DNA of 64,000 bases, from assembly GCF_963662255.1 (NCBI RefSeq), contig NC_085071.1, forward strand, positions 3,498,701 through 3,562,700, read 5' to 3'. A program made the translations under genes and the position numbers. Origin of the DNA: Cinclus cinclus. Lineage: Eukaryota > Chordata > Aves > Passeriformes > Cinclidae. Shown here in pieces: positions 13,501 to 26,389 of this stretch; within the stretch, counting starts at the first letter, position 1; each line of letters begins with the position of its first letter. Under the pieces are notes generated by a model. That model had not been told where the DNA came from, searched no databases, and saw only the letters and a list, made by a program, of their open reading frames with translations.

Positions 13501-16500
13501 TTTTCCAGACTCTTCCACAACCTGTGGCCAGGTTGATTCAGTCTTGGTGCAACATAACACGAAGTGATGCCTGGCTGCTGGATTATCCCAGTCCCTGTAA
13601 CCGTGCTGACTCGTGAGCCTCACAGCTCTGGCCTGTCATCCACTGGGAGCTCATCTATGCAAATTTGCTACAAGAAAATGAGGTCTATAAATAATGGACA
13701 CCTTGGGCCTGCATGTCAGCACAAGGTAATCCATTGCCTTGCTTGAAATGTATCTGGCTGTATTTCATGTTTCCACGTGGAAGTTACAAGGAATGAAAAG
13801 TAGCCAGGATAAAATCCAACCTGTACTCACCTTCTGACCTAAAAAAGAGGCAAAAAGTTCCTTGGCATAAACTGGAACTGGCGTGGTAGGAGGCTGTGCT
13901 GGGGGGGGGCTGTGATGAACACTCCTGCTGCTTCTGCCTCCTTCACAGTGCCTGCCCACCCCCCTGTTGGTTTGTTCAGAAGGAATGTAAGAAAGCTTAT
14001 TGATACCATTTGCCCAGCAAAAGGCCAGTTTAGATGCTAACAAAAACCAGACTGTTCAGTTTTGTTGCCTTTAAATATTTTCAAATGGAATGTATTTGCC
14101 CCACAGCAGTGTCAGCCCCTGAGAGGCATTTCTCTCCTGACTGCTGCTTTGGGTGGCCCAGTAGTCTTGGGAACACAGGTCACAGAAATCTAGTTAAATT
14201 GTTCAGTTCTTTCTCTGTCCTAGGTCACATAGAATTTATATACACAGAAAACATTCAGAAATGTGCATCGAGGTTGGTACAGAAGAGCATCCACAGGAGG
14301 CATAGCTCCACAGACTGTGATTCCTCAGCATGAGAAGATGTGACTGCAGGACTGTGAGCAGTCTCTGGAATTGTGAGTAGCACTGTGAGTCACCCATATG
14401 TGACTTATTCACTGGTTCTGGTTCTTCAAACAGAAGAAGGTGCCTCTTTGCACAGTGTGTCATTTATCTGCAGAAATCCCTTCTGCAGAACGCTGTGCAT
14501 ACTGAAGGTTTACATAAATAGAGAAAAAAAAAATAAACCGGGCAAAGTTATGGAAGGGTTAAAAAAGGCTAGTGGCTATTGAATAACAAACCTCACTTCT
14601 GTCATGGGAGATCTCTGCAAGCTGTCAGGCCCTGGGACTATTCTGGAGAGGCACTGGGGTGAGCTTTGTGCTGTCCTGACAGTCCTCCCTACACCACTGC
14701 TCCTGGACAGAGTATTTTTCCTCTGACCTCCTGTGGGCATTGATGTTATGTTCCTGTGCCTCTCCTCACCCATGATTTCCACTCTGATTACCATTTTCTA
14801 AAAATCACAGATTTAGTGTTATAATTAAATTCTGCACTAAATGTATTTTTTACTTTGAAAAGTATCTGGACAATTCTTTCTGAAAGCACCTTCTGGCTAC
14901 CCGTAGAGCATTCTGAAAAGGATGAGCCTTTAGATAAGCTGGCAAATCATATAAGTAGTAAATACTATTGGTTCTGAAAATTTAATTTTCCCTGGGAAGT
15001 CTGAATCTCCAGTTCTATAATGGCTTGGTTATCAAATAGATTATTTATATCATATTAGATATTTTCATCTGGATGGAAATAGGTTCCATGTGGATGGAAA
15101 AATGTTCTATTGCATAACATTCCTGATGCTTCTGCTTCATCTCTCACCAGTACAAGAAATGTTTTTGGGCCTCCAGCTCAGGTTCTTTGAATAATCAGCT
15201 CAGATTTTGGGGTGCTCAGACTGGTGGGTGTGCAGGGAGGGCCACAGCCCCTGGCCACTGTCAGCAGGCACCAGCCACACACCCCAAGGACAGTGTCCAC
15301 CAGCAGCTCTGCCCCAGAGCTCCTGCCTCTTCTGAGGATGCTTTTTCCAAGCTTGGATACAAATCTTAGTTGCTTCTTTTTCAGCATGAGTTTATTCACT
15401 TTTAGTCAAGTTTGACCACAAGACAGAATCTGGGTTTCTTGCCATTGCAGGGGAATTTTGCACTGCAGTTGCCCACAGAGGTTCAGCCTTGCAGGCGCTG
15501 GAGGAAAAGGACAGCATCTGCAAACCCAGGTGCATTCCCACATTGCTCTCCCCATGCTCCACCTTGTCCATCTGCATGTGGACTGCTCTGCTTCTGGAGG
15601 GTGAACTGGAAAATAGCAATGCCAATGGCAATCATTTGTTGAGAGAAATTCACATTGCTAAAGAACCCTGAGAATTTTAATTACTCACAAGTACCACAGG
15701 ATGCCTTGCTTTGAGCAGTCACTGAGAATAGATTATCCTTACGTGTACAACAAAGAGCCTGGAAACTGTATTCACAGGCAGGTAAAACAGGGAATATCTG
15801 AAGAGTAAAATGAGGGATAGTGTCAACGTGAGTGAAAAGAGGAGGGGAATACTGGGCTCAGTGCCTGATTCCTAATCCCTAAACTGTTTTACTATAGTAT
15901 TGTGAAAGCAGGGAGGAACAAACCTAATACCACAGTTCCTTGCCATCAAGAAACTATGTATTAATATAGTACTGCTAAGGTAATTAACCAAATCAGACTT
16001 AGTCCAGTGCTGAAAGGGATTTCTTTCCCCAGGGATAAGCAGATGTCTCAATCTAATTACACAAGTTATTTAATCAGAACCAGAGGTCGGGTATCTAATG
16101 AAAATACTGCGTAGTGCTGGGGGGGCAGTTGCATCTCAAGTGCAAAGGGAGGATACAAGCTTCCACACCAGTGCAGTTTCTAATGATCTACCTTTAAGTT
16201 ACTGTACGTAACTTTAGGATCTCAGGATAGGAATCTGAAGGAAAAAAGAACAGATTCTAGCAAAAGTCATTTTCACTGCCTAGCATAGAAAGAAAATTCC
16301 TCTAATACTGTCACTGGTGCTCCACCCACCCGCAGTGCTGACACAGGAATAAACAGCTGCTCTGTCTGAGGCAGCTGACAGCTCGGTAGGACCGTTTGGT
16401 GAGCCTTGCCTCATCCAGATAAGAGCTGTAACAGGTGCCTAAACCTGCCCATAGTCCAAACTTGCCAGTAGTGGGGGTGCAGTTGTTAACAGCACAGGCT

Positions 16501-17043
16501 TGCAGGGAAGTGCTCACCGTGCTCTCAGGAACGGGCAGAGCCCCTGAACCCAAGATTCTTAGGATACACAGGTGTCTGAAAGGCAAGTGGAGCATCATTC
16601 CCACTGGGAAGGCTGTGTTGCTATAATCAGCACTTCCTGACAATCACAGACTGGGACACATCCATGCTGCCAACTATAGCAGGTAGAAAGCAAGTCTTCT
16701 GTGTTGCAATTTTGTTGAGGAGGTTGTAGAAAATGTTGACCCAAATAAGTGGGACTGGGAGGAAAAGAGTTCAGAACAGTAGTCAGAGTGAAGAGATGAC
16801 ACATCATTGCACCATGAGTGGAGAGAAAGACCAGATCCTGAGGGCCTGTTGACTGCAGTGGGAGTTTGATGGCCCACAGTACAGTTAAACAAAATACAAG
16901 AAATACGAGTTGTGGCGCTGATCAGAGTTTGGATGAGACAGTCCTGTAACCAGTCTGAGGAGTCCTGGGCCCATGTCAGTAAGCTACTTGCAACACACAG
17001 GAACAAAGAGAAATTTGACTTTGAACTCTGCTGCCCTACATCC

Positions 17044-17550
17044 ACAATCGCAGAATAACAGAATAAACTGAGTTGGAAGGGACTCACAAGGATCATCGAG
17101 TCCAGCTCCTGGTCCTGCACAAAACCATCCCCAAGAGCCACACCATGTGCCTGAGAGCATTGTCCAAACACTTCTTGAACTCTGTCAGGCTTGGTGCTGT
17201 AACCACTGCCCTGGGTTGGCTGTTCCAGTGCCCAACCACCCTCTGGGGAAGAACCTTTTCCTAATGTCCAACCAAAACCTCCCCTGACACAACCTCAGGC
17301 CATTCCTAAGTTCCTGTCACTGGTCACTAGCGAGATCTAGTGCCCCTCCTTCTCCCCTCACAAGAAAGCTGTCACTGTGATGAGTCTCCCCTCAGTCTCC
17401 TCCAGCTGAACAGACCAAGGGACTTCAGTTGCTCCTCACACAGCTTCCCCTCAAGGCCCTTCACCTTCTCCATTGCCCTCCTTTGGACATTCCTTAACAG
17501 CTTACTATCTTTCTTACATTGCAGCGACCAAAACTGAGCACAGAACAGTT
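17044..17550 (-). mobile_element. CR1-family LINE, 3' fragment
   Basis: Read on the minus strand, this is a 5'-truncated CR1. It has TGTGCTCAGTTTTGG, then a segment with GGAGGGCAATGGAG, GACTGAGGGGAGAC and TTGGACATTAGGAAAAGG. The 3' end carries GAGCTGGACTCGATGATC and CCCTTCCAACTC, and finishes in the typical ATTCTG-type direct repeats (here TTATTCTGTTATTCTG). It covers only the 3' UTR and extreme 3' part of a full element, with no intact ORF2. CR1 is the dominant LINE of birds and other sauropsids, which supports the taxonomic call. Divergence looks moderate. Confidence 0.93.
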
Positions 17551-20500
17551 GCATTTTCATATGCTGAGCAAATTCAGTCTTCAGCTTTCTTTGAAGCCCA
17601 AATAGTTTATGAAAAGGAGATTGAGGAACAGTTCTTTTCTAAGACTTTCCCACTTGCCAGCTTTGTGGAGCTGTAGCACTCTCTGCCTGAAATCTGAAGA
17701 TTTCTGTTCTAGAAGCAAAACTGTGTGGTAGCTGTCATTTCAGATGTGATGATCCCTCTTTGAAAATTCAATTAACTAAAGCTGATTCCGTTGGAAAGGT
17801 GAGCAGCTCAGGGTTTGTCTTTACAGGGAGCAGCAGAATGGAAGTTTGAGATCAGGTAGGGGAGTAAGGTTTTGATAGTAACTACAGTGAATGACCACTT
17901 GGTCCATTGTCACTGGAACCAGCAGAAACTATTCTCTGAAGACAATGCATCTCCCTATGGCAGGTGCTGGCTGGGAAGAGGGGCTGCATCCAGAGGCACG
18001 GCCCTCTTGGCAGTGGCCATGCTCCAGGATGAAAGCAAACATGGAATTAATGTCTCTTGCCATCCCAGTCTGTGGAGAGATGTTACAGGCATCAGTGGCA
18101 ACAGGATCGGAGCAGAATCTTAAGGCTCTTCCCCTGGAGCTCAGAGGAGTTTAGCGGAATAAAGTCTAAGTTGTAATTAATTGGCTTCTACGTCTCCTAC
18201 AGGAAAGAGTTAATGAAGGCAAAGCTCGTCTGGCCAAGGGGCTGGTTCGACTCCTGTAGGGCTGTGACTCACAGATAGAGCACCCAGGCTCCTCATCCTC
18301 AGCTCCTCCTGTCCCAACAGCAGCAATGTGAATTTATCCAGCAGAGTGGCTGGAAAGGTTTATCCCTTACAGCACCTGCTCTTCCCACTCATTCAATGCT
18401 GCTTGTTTGCACAAGAAAACATTGTCTTCCAGAAAACATTGCCTTCCCTACACATCCAGCTGTTTCGATGCTTCCATGGTGCTGACCCCCACAAGCGCTC
18501 TCCATGGGACTGAAGGAAGTACAGATTAATGGAACTATTTAAATGATTAAATGAACTATTTAAATGAAATGGCCAAAGGGAGGGCAGAAACCTGTAGGTT
18601 GCTGAGAAGAAACACACAAAGAGAAGTTACTGGGTGAGTTGGTCAAAGATGAGCCTCAGAACTGTCAAGTCTTGATGTTTTCATCACTGAGCTTGGCTCA
18701 AAAAGAGATGAAGAAATGAAATTTTTGGTGGCATCATTGTTACAAAAGAGCACTTACTTAGTGAGATGCTGCCCCAGGTATTACCTTCTACCCTAGCTGC
18801 TCACCACTTCCCTGTCTCTGAAGAGAATGGGATCATGAAGAGCCACCAGCAGCATCAGCTCTGTACAGCTGAATTCCAGGTTCTTGTTCCCACTGTGAGA
18901 TGAGCCAGGTTCATGGGGTACTCAGTGTGCTGGGGTGTGGGCAGGGAGAAGCAGAGTAATCTGAAGGCTGGTGCCTGATTTCTGTTCTCCAGAACCACAT
19001 CATCACCTGAGAAGTTAATTTCATTAAAATTGATGTTATCCTTCCTTCTGAACTTACTTTCTGCATCAGTTATCACAAAAGGGGTGATGAAAAATTACCA
19101 AAAGTGCAACAATTATGACATAGTGACAGTTCAGGCAGAAGATAGGAAGGACACTTGGTCTTGACAGTAACCTGAATTAAACCACTTTAAATACATATGG
19201 CAAAGCATAAATACATGGACCAGGACCAGTATAGCAGATCAGCTATAAAGCCTGAGATGGAGAGTTTAAAGGAGACATAATGTGTAGTAACAACAGAATT
19301 TCAGGGATTCATCCCTTCATCTCCCAACATTTGCACCTCGGCCTTGACACACAGAAAATTTCTGCCTCCCTGTTTTTCTGTATCTGTACATTTCTCAAAA
19401 CACCTCAGTTTGGGAAGCCAACCTGGGAAGTGTGGCCCATCAATATGGACAGATAGCTCTGGAACTGTGGATCATTAGAGTAATCAGTGTGAGGTGAGGT
19501 GAATCAAGGAATACTCATGTCCTACACCAAATATGACTGGAAAATTTAAAAATTACCCATTCCCCTTCCTCAGCAATCAGTCTTTGCAGATTGCTGTGCT
19601 GGCTACAGAGGGACAAGAACAGGAGAGTTCCTGAGTCTGACCGGGTGCAGATGTGGTGATTCCTGAGATCCTGTTACTGCACTCCAGTAAAATAACAGCT
19701 GCTTCTTCTCCACATTCGAGTTGATATTAGATTGACAAGATCAAGTGATGCCACAACCATAGACACCTTTATCTGCTGAATGCATAATCTTTCTTGCTGA
19801 ACCCCCACCAAACTCACCCCCAGGTCTTATCTGTTCTAAACGAAGTATTTATTCATGTGGTTGCTTTATGTGAACTGCAAAGATCCTCATTAAATGGAAG
19901 CCAAAAAGCTTCATTATAAAGGTGGAACTGAGCTGGGAACACACAGAGTGAATTACCAACCTCCTGTGTTATTTTGGGAAGAAGCACTTAGTGCCTCGGG
20001 CAGCTGGTGCAGCCTGGTGCTAAGCCCTCCTGTTACCCCTGACCTCACTCAGGAATGAGTCTGGGTTTAAGGTGAAGAGTTTTTTTTCTGGCCATTACAC
20101 AGAGATAGGAGAGACTTCCTCATGATGAGGATGAGGGGAGCAGAGCTCTCCAGGGGTGGCAGGCAGGGACAACGGCAGCAGCAAAGGAGAAGAGGGGACA
20201 CCAGACCCTGCCCTACCCCAGCAAACCAGAAAAATCCCATTTGGCTTTTGGAGAAGGGCTGGCCCAGCTGGGAAGAGGCTGGGGCATGCAGCTGCACACC
20301 AGCTATCGCTCTCGTTCCTGCCTGCAGCACTGCCACAGCTGGATGAACACATGGGAGATCTAGGCAAGGATGAGTTTTGTGCACACAGAACTCCACAGCA
20401 ACTGAATGCTGGCATTCACTGAGGGTAAATACCAATATTCTTGTATTTCTGTGTTCTCATTTATACTATAAATGCTAATCAAAGAGTTTGAAGCAAAAGA

Positions 20501-23500
20501 CACACAGAGAATTCAGAATGTATGGGCAGCAAACATATTTCTCTAAAGCTGGAAATTTATTCTATTTTCCCTTTCTTACTTTTATTGAACCAAATATAGA
20601 TTTTACCCAACCACCAGAATTGCAAAACTCAGGCTTCACCAGACAAGACTCATAACATTTTGTTCCTTAGCAATGGGTAGTTGCAAAGACGAGGTAAAAT
20701 TACAGAAGGTAAGAAATCAGTCTCCAAAATTCACTCTTCTGAATAATGAGCTTTTCAGAAGCAGCTTGTTTTCCACAGTAAAGAACATCTTTTTTAAAAT
20801 TCAAACCCTTAAGCAATATTAACATTATTGTGCAGGTCCTCTTATCTCAAGGACAGCAAAATGCCACATCTGTCACATGGGAATATCAGCAACTGTCCAG
20901 TCATCTTGAGTATAAATAAAGTGCACAACCCACCAGTTCTGTGTCCTATCAGCTGCTTTCTAAAGCTGCTCCAATGCACCTCAAAACACAAGTCAGACTT
21001 TGTTTCATTACGGTACTTCCTGAGCATACAGGATGAACCAATATTGTATATGTGAAGAAAGAGCAGGAAAGCCAGGACAGACATAATGCAGAGAGACACT
21101 GCAGTACCACACGTGCTCCAAGTCATGCAGAGCCACTTGTGGAGATGGGCATGTGCACATATTCATCTCTGTGCACATGCACAGACCCTGCTGCAGGTGG
21201 AGAGGAGAGCTGCTGGGTTATCCCTGCCTGCTCCTGAGTGTGATAATCCTAAAGGCTGTGGTGCACGTTGGTGGATGTGTGCGTGCATCTTTTTGCCTTT
21301 GTTTTGTTTATTACTTTTAATCCCCTGGGGCATATCTGTGAGCTGAAGAACTTTAGAGCTGATATAGCTTTTTAAAGTGGGGATTATGTAAATGCATATT
21401 ATGGTGCTTTCATAAATAAGGATTCTTTGTCGACTACATTTGAGCACTTCCTTTGGGGCCATTAAGGTCTGTTGTGTAAACAGGAATTTGGTGACTGCTG
21501 AATCTAAATTTCATTGATTCAATAAAAGATCACAACAGCATTTTTTTTCATTCATTTTGATACCATGAGAACATATTTCTGGACAATTTTCAAATAATTA
21601 CAGGACTGTATATGACTACAGTTAATCATAGTGAGCATACCTCACATGTTTGTATTAATTGTTCTCTATCCTTCATTGTCTAGTTCTCTTTCCTCTCTAG
21701 TTTTATGGCTAAATTCACTGTCATCCCAGCCACTACTTTGCTAACTGTCACTCACCAAATTAAGAATTCATCACGTTTAGATGAGCAAAGTAAAAATAAG
21801 ATTTTGCCAAAAGGTATAGCCACTCAAAAAGTTGTAGAAATTTCTTATCTGTGCTCCTAGATGTCCTAGGTGAAAGACATTTAAGGCAACATGCTAAAAA
21901 TTCTGGGAAACGCCGCCTCTTCTCAGGGCAGTTTCACACTTACAGGCAGATTCTACTTGGAGAACTGACTCTCAGCCTCCTCTCAGCTGACAGGTAATGC
22001 TGGTGTCTTTCCTTGATGCAGAAATGCTGCGGAGCCCCTGCTCCAATGTTCCATCCAGTTGCTCCAGCTGGTGTCTGAGATGGGCCCAGACAGGAGCAGC
22101 AGCTGCTCCCTCAGTGCAGGAGGCTCAGATGGTCCCCGGTGACCACATGTCCTGACAAGGCACAGCTCCTCATCACAGACCATTCCCAAGCAATCCCGAG
22201 CCTCCCGAGCCCTGGGGCCGGTCAGGGGAGCACAGCACGTGCTGCAGGTCCCTGGCTGTGCACAGCAGTCCCAGCTCTGCTCCCTCCCTGCTGAACCTCC
22301 TCGTTATTTCAGTCCTCCCACCAGCCTCAGAGCCAGCTGCACTAGGCAGGTTCTGATGCTGTCACAGTCACACAGAGAATGAATCATATTGAACATTGCC
22401 CATGGGGTTGTTTATGCCTTGAAGAGGGAATGGACTGCATGCCAATATCCCTGGCAAGGCTTAATGAAGGAACCAGCTTTTGCTAGGAAACCTGGATGCC
22501 CTCCTACAGAGATTTGCTGGATGGTATGGCTCTGGAAAGCTATGTAAAAATAAGAATAGATACGATACAAATTGCTTTTTTTAAAAATGGGAAGACGCTT
22601 TCAACATAATGAAATCTTGGCGGGGTCTTTCAAGCTGCAGGACTCCTCAGTCCCAGCCCTCAGTGGAGACAGGGATACCAGGAACACAAATATTGAAGTT
22701 AGTGCTTATACAGGCACCTTAATCCTTCCTGTCCTCTTCATTTAAGGTCAGCACCCTCTCCTTTGTTTTTATCTCCTTCATGTTGTTTCATAAAAGAGAG
22801 AATTTTGCCACCTGGCTCTGACTTCTGGAGCTGGGAATCACTGAGGGAGGAGTTAAGTGGGAATTTCACATCTTCCTCTGCTGTTTCCTGCTTCCAGTTT
22901 TTAAATTGTACTTCTATTAAGCAGAGCAAGCCCAAAGCACAATCAGTGCACAATGCCTTGGTTTACAAAGATCATTTGATCAAACATAAACCAGCACTAC
23001 TGTGTAAACAGTCTGTGATGGAGACCCCAGTTATCACACACGATGTGTTTTCTCCTTAGGTAATTTCTGAAACATATAGAACAGATGAAAGTTTGAAATG
23101 CAATCCAGACTTCAGCTTTTGGAAATGATTCATTCTATTAACGATTTACTGATTTATACACAGTTTATTTTGCATAAAGTTAGAGCTGGGCACATTTATT
23201 CATTGTGATTCCCTTAAAAACGGATATAAATATCAAAAGCAATTGGCTACCAAAAATTTTAATATTATAGCACTGCATCATAGAGAGTTGACATGAATAT
23301 GAGTCTAGGTCAGAAAAAATACACAGAAAATGCTTAACCAAGTATGATATTTTACAGCATGTCACTGAATCATTTGAAAGGCTTCTATTCATTACAAATG
23401 TATGCAGTGTGTGCAAAGGATTCCTTGGGAAAATAAGAAAGATAAATTATTCTCCTAATGAAATATGGTCCATGATCTATTGGTACCCATCTCTCCTACA

Positions 23501-24850
23501 AAGTCCAGCCTTTCTCTAGGGCTGTATACCTGAAAAAAGACACTGGGTTTAGTGAAAGGAACTAATTACATGCAATTCCACAGCAAAAAACGCACACGAG
23601 CAGTCCCAAACTGGTTGCCAAAGACAGCGGATAGCTGAGACTACCAGCAGCAAGGTGTGTCACTCTTGTAGCTGCTCCTTCCACAATTCAGCAAAACAAG
23701 GCCCAGCAGCTCCCCAGGCCCCTGACGGGATGCTGAGCCCCCACCATGGACCAGCACCAAGCCTGTGGCTGCGGGTTTGGCCCCGGGCTGCTGAAAGGCA
23801 AGAGCAGCTCCTGTGGGGCTGGGTGTTGCCACCCACCCACAGCAAGCCCGGAGGAGGAGACCGACTTTTCCAGCCCTGATCCCACCCAGCCAGCTGCTCC
23901 AGGAGCTGGGTGAACCAGGACGAGGGGCAGTGTGTGTCAAACCAGAGTGATCACAGGGTGGTCGTGGGCAGCACTTTCACCCTGTGGCACCACCACAGCC
24001 CACAGGGCCGCTGCTGCACTGGGACAAAGGGCCAGTGAAGGCAGAGGTGGGCACTGTGCCAGCAGTGGGGGTGTTGCAGCAGCCCTGTCTGGTCACCCCA
24101 AACCCAGAAGCCAAAACTGGTTCTTCTGTCTGCTGGCTCCAACAACTCCAGCATGTAGGGCTGAAGGACCCAAGTCCAAAGCAGTGCTTTAATACACCAA
24201 AATGACAAAGTGCCTCCAACGCCCAGGGAAGGATGTGGCACACCTCACAAAAAGCCTTTCAGGAGGCTGCAGTTAATGTCCTTAACAGCAGCAAACCACC
24301 CTGGCCAGCTGAGGAGAGTGCAGGGCATCTGTGCATGGCCATTGACATGTTACACTCATACACGTATTGATCCAAAGGTTCATTGTTCACCGAGCCCTTG
24401 GCAAAGGTCACTGTCTCTACTCCCATCCCACAGACAGAGCACGGAGACAGATTAATTTTTGGAAGTGATGAATGCTCCTGGTGCCCACCCTGATTCACTT
24501 TGGGCCCCAAGCCCCAGATGAAGTCTAGAGCTGGTTCAATTAAGACATCCCTTGCCCCTCTCCCGACACTGCCAGACATGTCTGTTTCTTGTTGTCACTG
24601 TCTTCTCCCACAGATTCCTCCACCCTTTATCCTGTGCCAACCCTCAAACCGGCTCAGAGACTCGCCTCTGAGGCAGCATCCAAGACCCACATTTCCCATG
24701 ATGCCCAATCTCAGATCCTCATTTCTGGCTCTTTCTTGCTGCTCTATCCTATGGAGCTTTTAGGAAGGAGCTCTCAAGTCTCCGGGGTTCTAGTTCGCCA
24801 AAAAGCTCAACCCCACGACTTTCAACGTCCCAAGTCGGTCTTGACTACCC
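17551..24850. other. Gene-free upstream flank of POU3F1, proximal part
   Basis: No coding exon or RNA gene was recognised in these 7.3 kb. Composition shifts from AT-rich at 20.4-23.6 kb to GC-rich, CpG-poor sequence at 23.6-24.8 kb just before the POU3F1 CpG island. A composite POU-type site lies at 21386-21404 (listed separately). A perfect p53-family half-site, AGACATGTCT, occurs near 24573; one half-site alone means little. Confidence 0.55.
21370..21450. promoter_or_regulatory. Candidate POU-site composite upstream of POU3F1
   Basis: At 21386-21404 the + strand reads ATGTAAATGCATATTATGG. This overlaps an octamer-like ATGTAAAT (one mismatch from ATGCAAAT) with ATGCATAT followed by TATG. 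Such overlapping half-sites are the kind bound by POU dimers. It is 3.9 kb upstream of the POU3F1 start codon, in a locally AT-rich block that also contains a CATAAATAAGG word. Binding and conservation are untested. Confidence 0.3.
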
Positions 24851-24989
24851 CGCAGTCCGGCAGCTAAGAACTAGTGGCCGCCCCCACCCAGCAGCTGCAG
24901 GAGCCATCGCTCCCCAAAATCCAGGGGACAGAAGGTCCGCGCCGCCCCCGCCCCCGGCCCGCGCGGCCGCCGGGCAGCTCGGCATGAAT

Positions 24990-25262
24990 GAACCGCGCTC
25001 CTCCAATCGGCGGCCGCTCCGCCGCGAGTTGCCCCGCCCAGCGCCCCCGCCGGCCAATCCCGTGGGCAGCGCTCTCCCGCCGGCGGCCAATGGCGAGAGG
25101 GGACCGCGGGGCGGCGCCCCCCCGCCGGCGGCGCCCTATGGCGGGGCGGCGCGCGCCACCCGCGGCGGGCGGGCGGGCCAATGGGGCGCGGGGGCGGGGC
25201 GGGCGCGCGGCGGTCCCGCGCCCCGGCGCGCGGCTCTAAAGCGCGGCGCAGCCGGCGCGGCG
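24990..25262 (+). promoter_or_regulatory. POU3F1 proximal promoter
   Basis: Four forward CCAAT boxes sit at 25003, 25054, 25087 and 25178, each embedded in GC-rich sequence. A GGGGGCGGGG-type SP site lies near 25189-25200. A TATA-like TCTAAA is at 25235-25240, 31 bp before the start codon. If that element positions initiation, the 5' UTR would be extremely short, so the real start site may be farther upstream and dispersed. The transcription start cannot be fixed from sequence. Confidence 0.6.
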
Positions 25263-25270
25263 CACACGCC

Positions 25271-26389
25271 ATGGCCGCCGCCGCGCAGTACCTGCCGCGC
25301 TCCGCCGCGCTCATGCACCCCGACGGCGACCGCCTGCACCAGGGCACCACGTACCGCGAGGTGCAGAAGATGATGCACCACGAGTACCTGCAGGGACTGG
25401 CCCCCGCCGCCGGGCACGCCGTCGGGCTGGCGCACCACCAGTGGCTGCCCAGCGCCGGCACGGACTGGGGTAGCGGCGGGGGCGGCGGGGGCGCGCACCT
25501 TCCGCCCGCTGAGCACGGCAAGGGCGGCCCGCCGGGGCCCCGCGAAGAGCTGTCCGCCGCCGCCGCCTTCCACCACCGGCCGCACCTGGTGCACCAGCCG
25601 GCGGCGGGCGGCGCGACGGGCGGCTGGGCGCAGGGCGGTGCGCACCACCTGCCGCCCATGTCGCCGCCGTCGGGGCAGCCGCTGCTCTACGCGCAGCCCT
25701 ACGCGGGCCTCAACGGGATGCTGGGCCCGCCGGCGCCAGCGCTGCACCACGGGCTGCGCGACCCGCTGGGCGCCGAGGAGGCGGGCGGCCACGAGCTGGC
25801 GGCGTCGCCGCCGCCGCTGGGGCCGCCCGAGCCGTCGGACGAGGACGCGCCCAGCTCCGACGACCTGGAGCAGTTCGCCAAGCAGTTCAAGCAGCGGCGG
25901 ATCAAGCTGGGCTTCACGCAGGCCGATGTGGGGCTGGCGCTGGGCACCCTGTACGGGAACGTCTTCTCGCAGACCACCATCTGCCGGTTCGAGGCGCTGC
26001 AGCTGAGCTTCAAGAACATGTGCAAGCTGAAGCCGCTGCTCAACAAGTGGCTGGAGGAGACGGACTCCAGCACGGGCAGCCCCACCAACCTGGACAAGAT
26101 TGCGGCGCAGGGCCGGAAGCGCAAGAAGCGGACGTCCATCGAGGTGGGCGTCAAGGGCGCCCTGGAGAATCACTTCCTCAAGTGCCCCAAGCCCTCGGCG
26201 CACGAGATCACCTCCCTGGCGGACTCCCTGCAGCTGGAGAAAGAGGTGGTGCGGGTCTGGTTCTGCAACCGGCGGCAGAAGGAGAAGCGGATGACGCCGG
26301 CCGGGGTCCCGCATCCCCCCATGGAGGACGTTTACTCACAGGCGGACACTTCGCCGCTGCACCATGCGCTGCCCGGCGCCGTGCAGTGA
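25271..26389 (+). CDS. POU3F1: POU domain, class 3, transcription factor 1 (Oct-6/SCIP/Tst-1)
   Basis: Intact single-exon gene of 372 codons, started at the ATG in a strong context (GCCATGG). The frame is open upstream, but only GTG lies there. The N-terminus ([26 protein letters not shown]) and C-terminus (MEDVY, LPGAVQ) fit POU3F1 rather than POU3F2, F3 or F4. The bipartite DNA-binding region is complete. The POU-specific domain is about residues 190-264, with [11 protein letters not shown] and [19 protein letters not shown] basic linker (RKRKKR, 282-287) leads into the homeodomain, about 282-341, whose recognition helix contains WFCNRRQ (Cys50/Asn51 type). Known role: nuclear factor binding octamer-related sites, controlling Schwann-cell myelination timing, neural commitment and keratinocyte genes. 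The protein is about 80 residues shorter than mammalian orthologues (around 450) because the Gly, Ala and His runs of the N-terminal activation region are short or absent. It converges on UTP11, as in mammals. Confidence 0.97.
   Translation: MAAAAQYLPRSAALMHPDGDRLHQGTTYREVQKMMHHEYLQGLAPAAGHAVGLAHHQWLPSAGTDWGSGGGGGGAHLPPAEHGKGGPPGPREELSAAAAFHHRPHLVHQPAAGGATGGWAQGGAHHLPPMSPPSGQPLLYAQPYAGLNGMLGPPAPALHHGLRDPLGAEEAGGHELAASPPPLGPPEPSDEDAPSSDDLEQFAKQFKQRRIKLGFTQADVGLALGTLYGNVFSQTTICRFEALQLSFKNMCKLKPLLNKWLEETDSSTGSPTNLDKIAAQGRKRKKRTSIEVGVKGALENHFLKCPKPSAHEITSLADSLQLEKEVVRVWFCNRRQKEKRMTPAGVPHPPMEDVYSQADTSPLHHALPGAVQ

Larger units (their letters stand above)
2222..17043. other. Gene-free upstream flank of POU3F1, distal part
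   Basis: No coding exon, RNA gene or intact mobile element was recognised in this 14.8 kb. Open frames are short and lack family motifs; the longest are 8818-9171 on + (117 codons) and 10717-11193 on + (158 codons). Exact octamers (ATTTGCAT or its reverse) occur at 4624-4631 and 13657-13664. Low-complexity patches include an A/C-rich run near 6056-6128 and a G9 run near 13902-13910. A block at 8.27-8.45 kb vaguely resembles LTR termini but has no convincing ends. Synteny with mammals predicts a regulatory gene desert here. Confidence 0.55.

Noticed and set aside
24573..24582. Perfect p53-family half-site AGACATGTCT
   Set aside because: A single half-site is expected by chance and no second half-site adjoins.
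24871..26314. Long antisense frames over POU3F1
   Set aside because: Shadow frames of a GC-rich coding exon; no protein family features.
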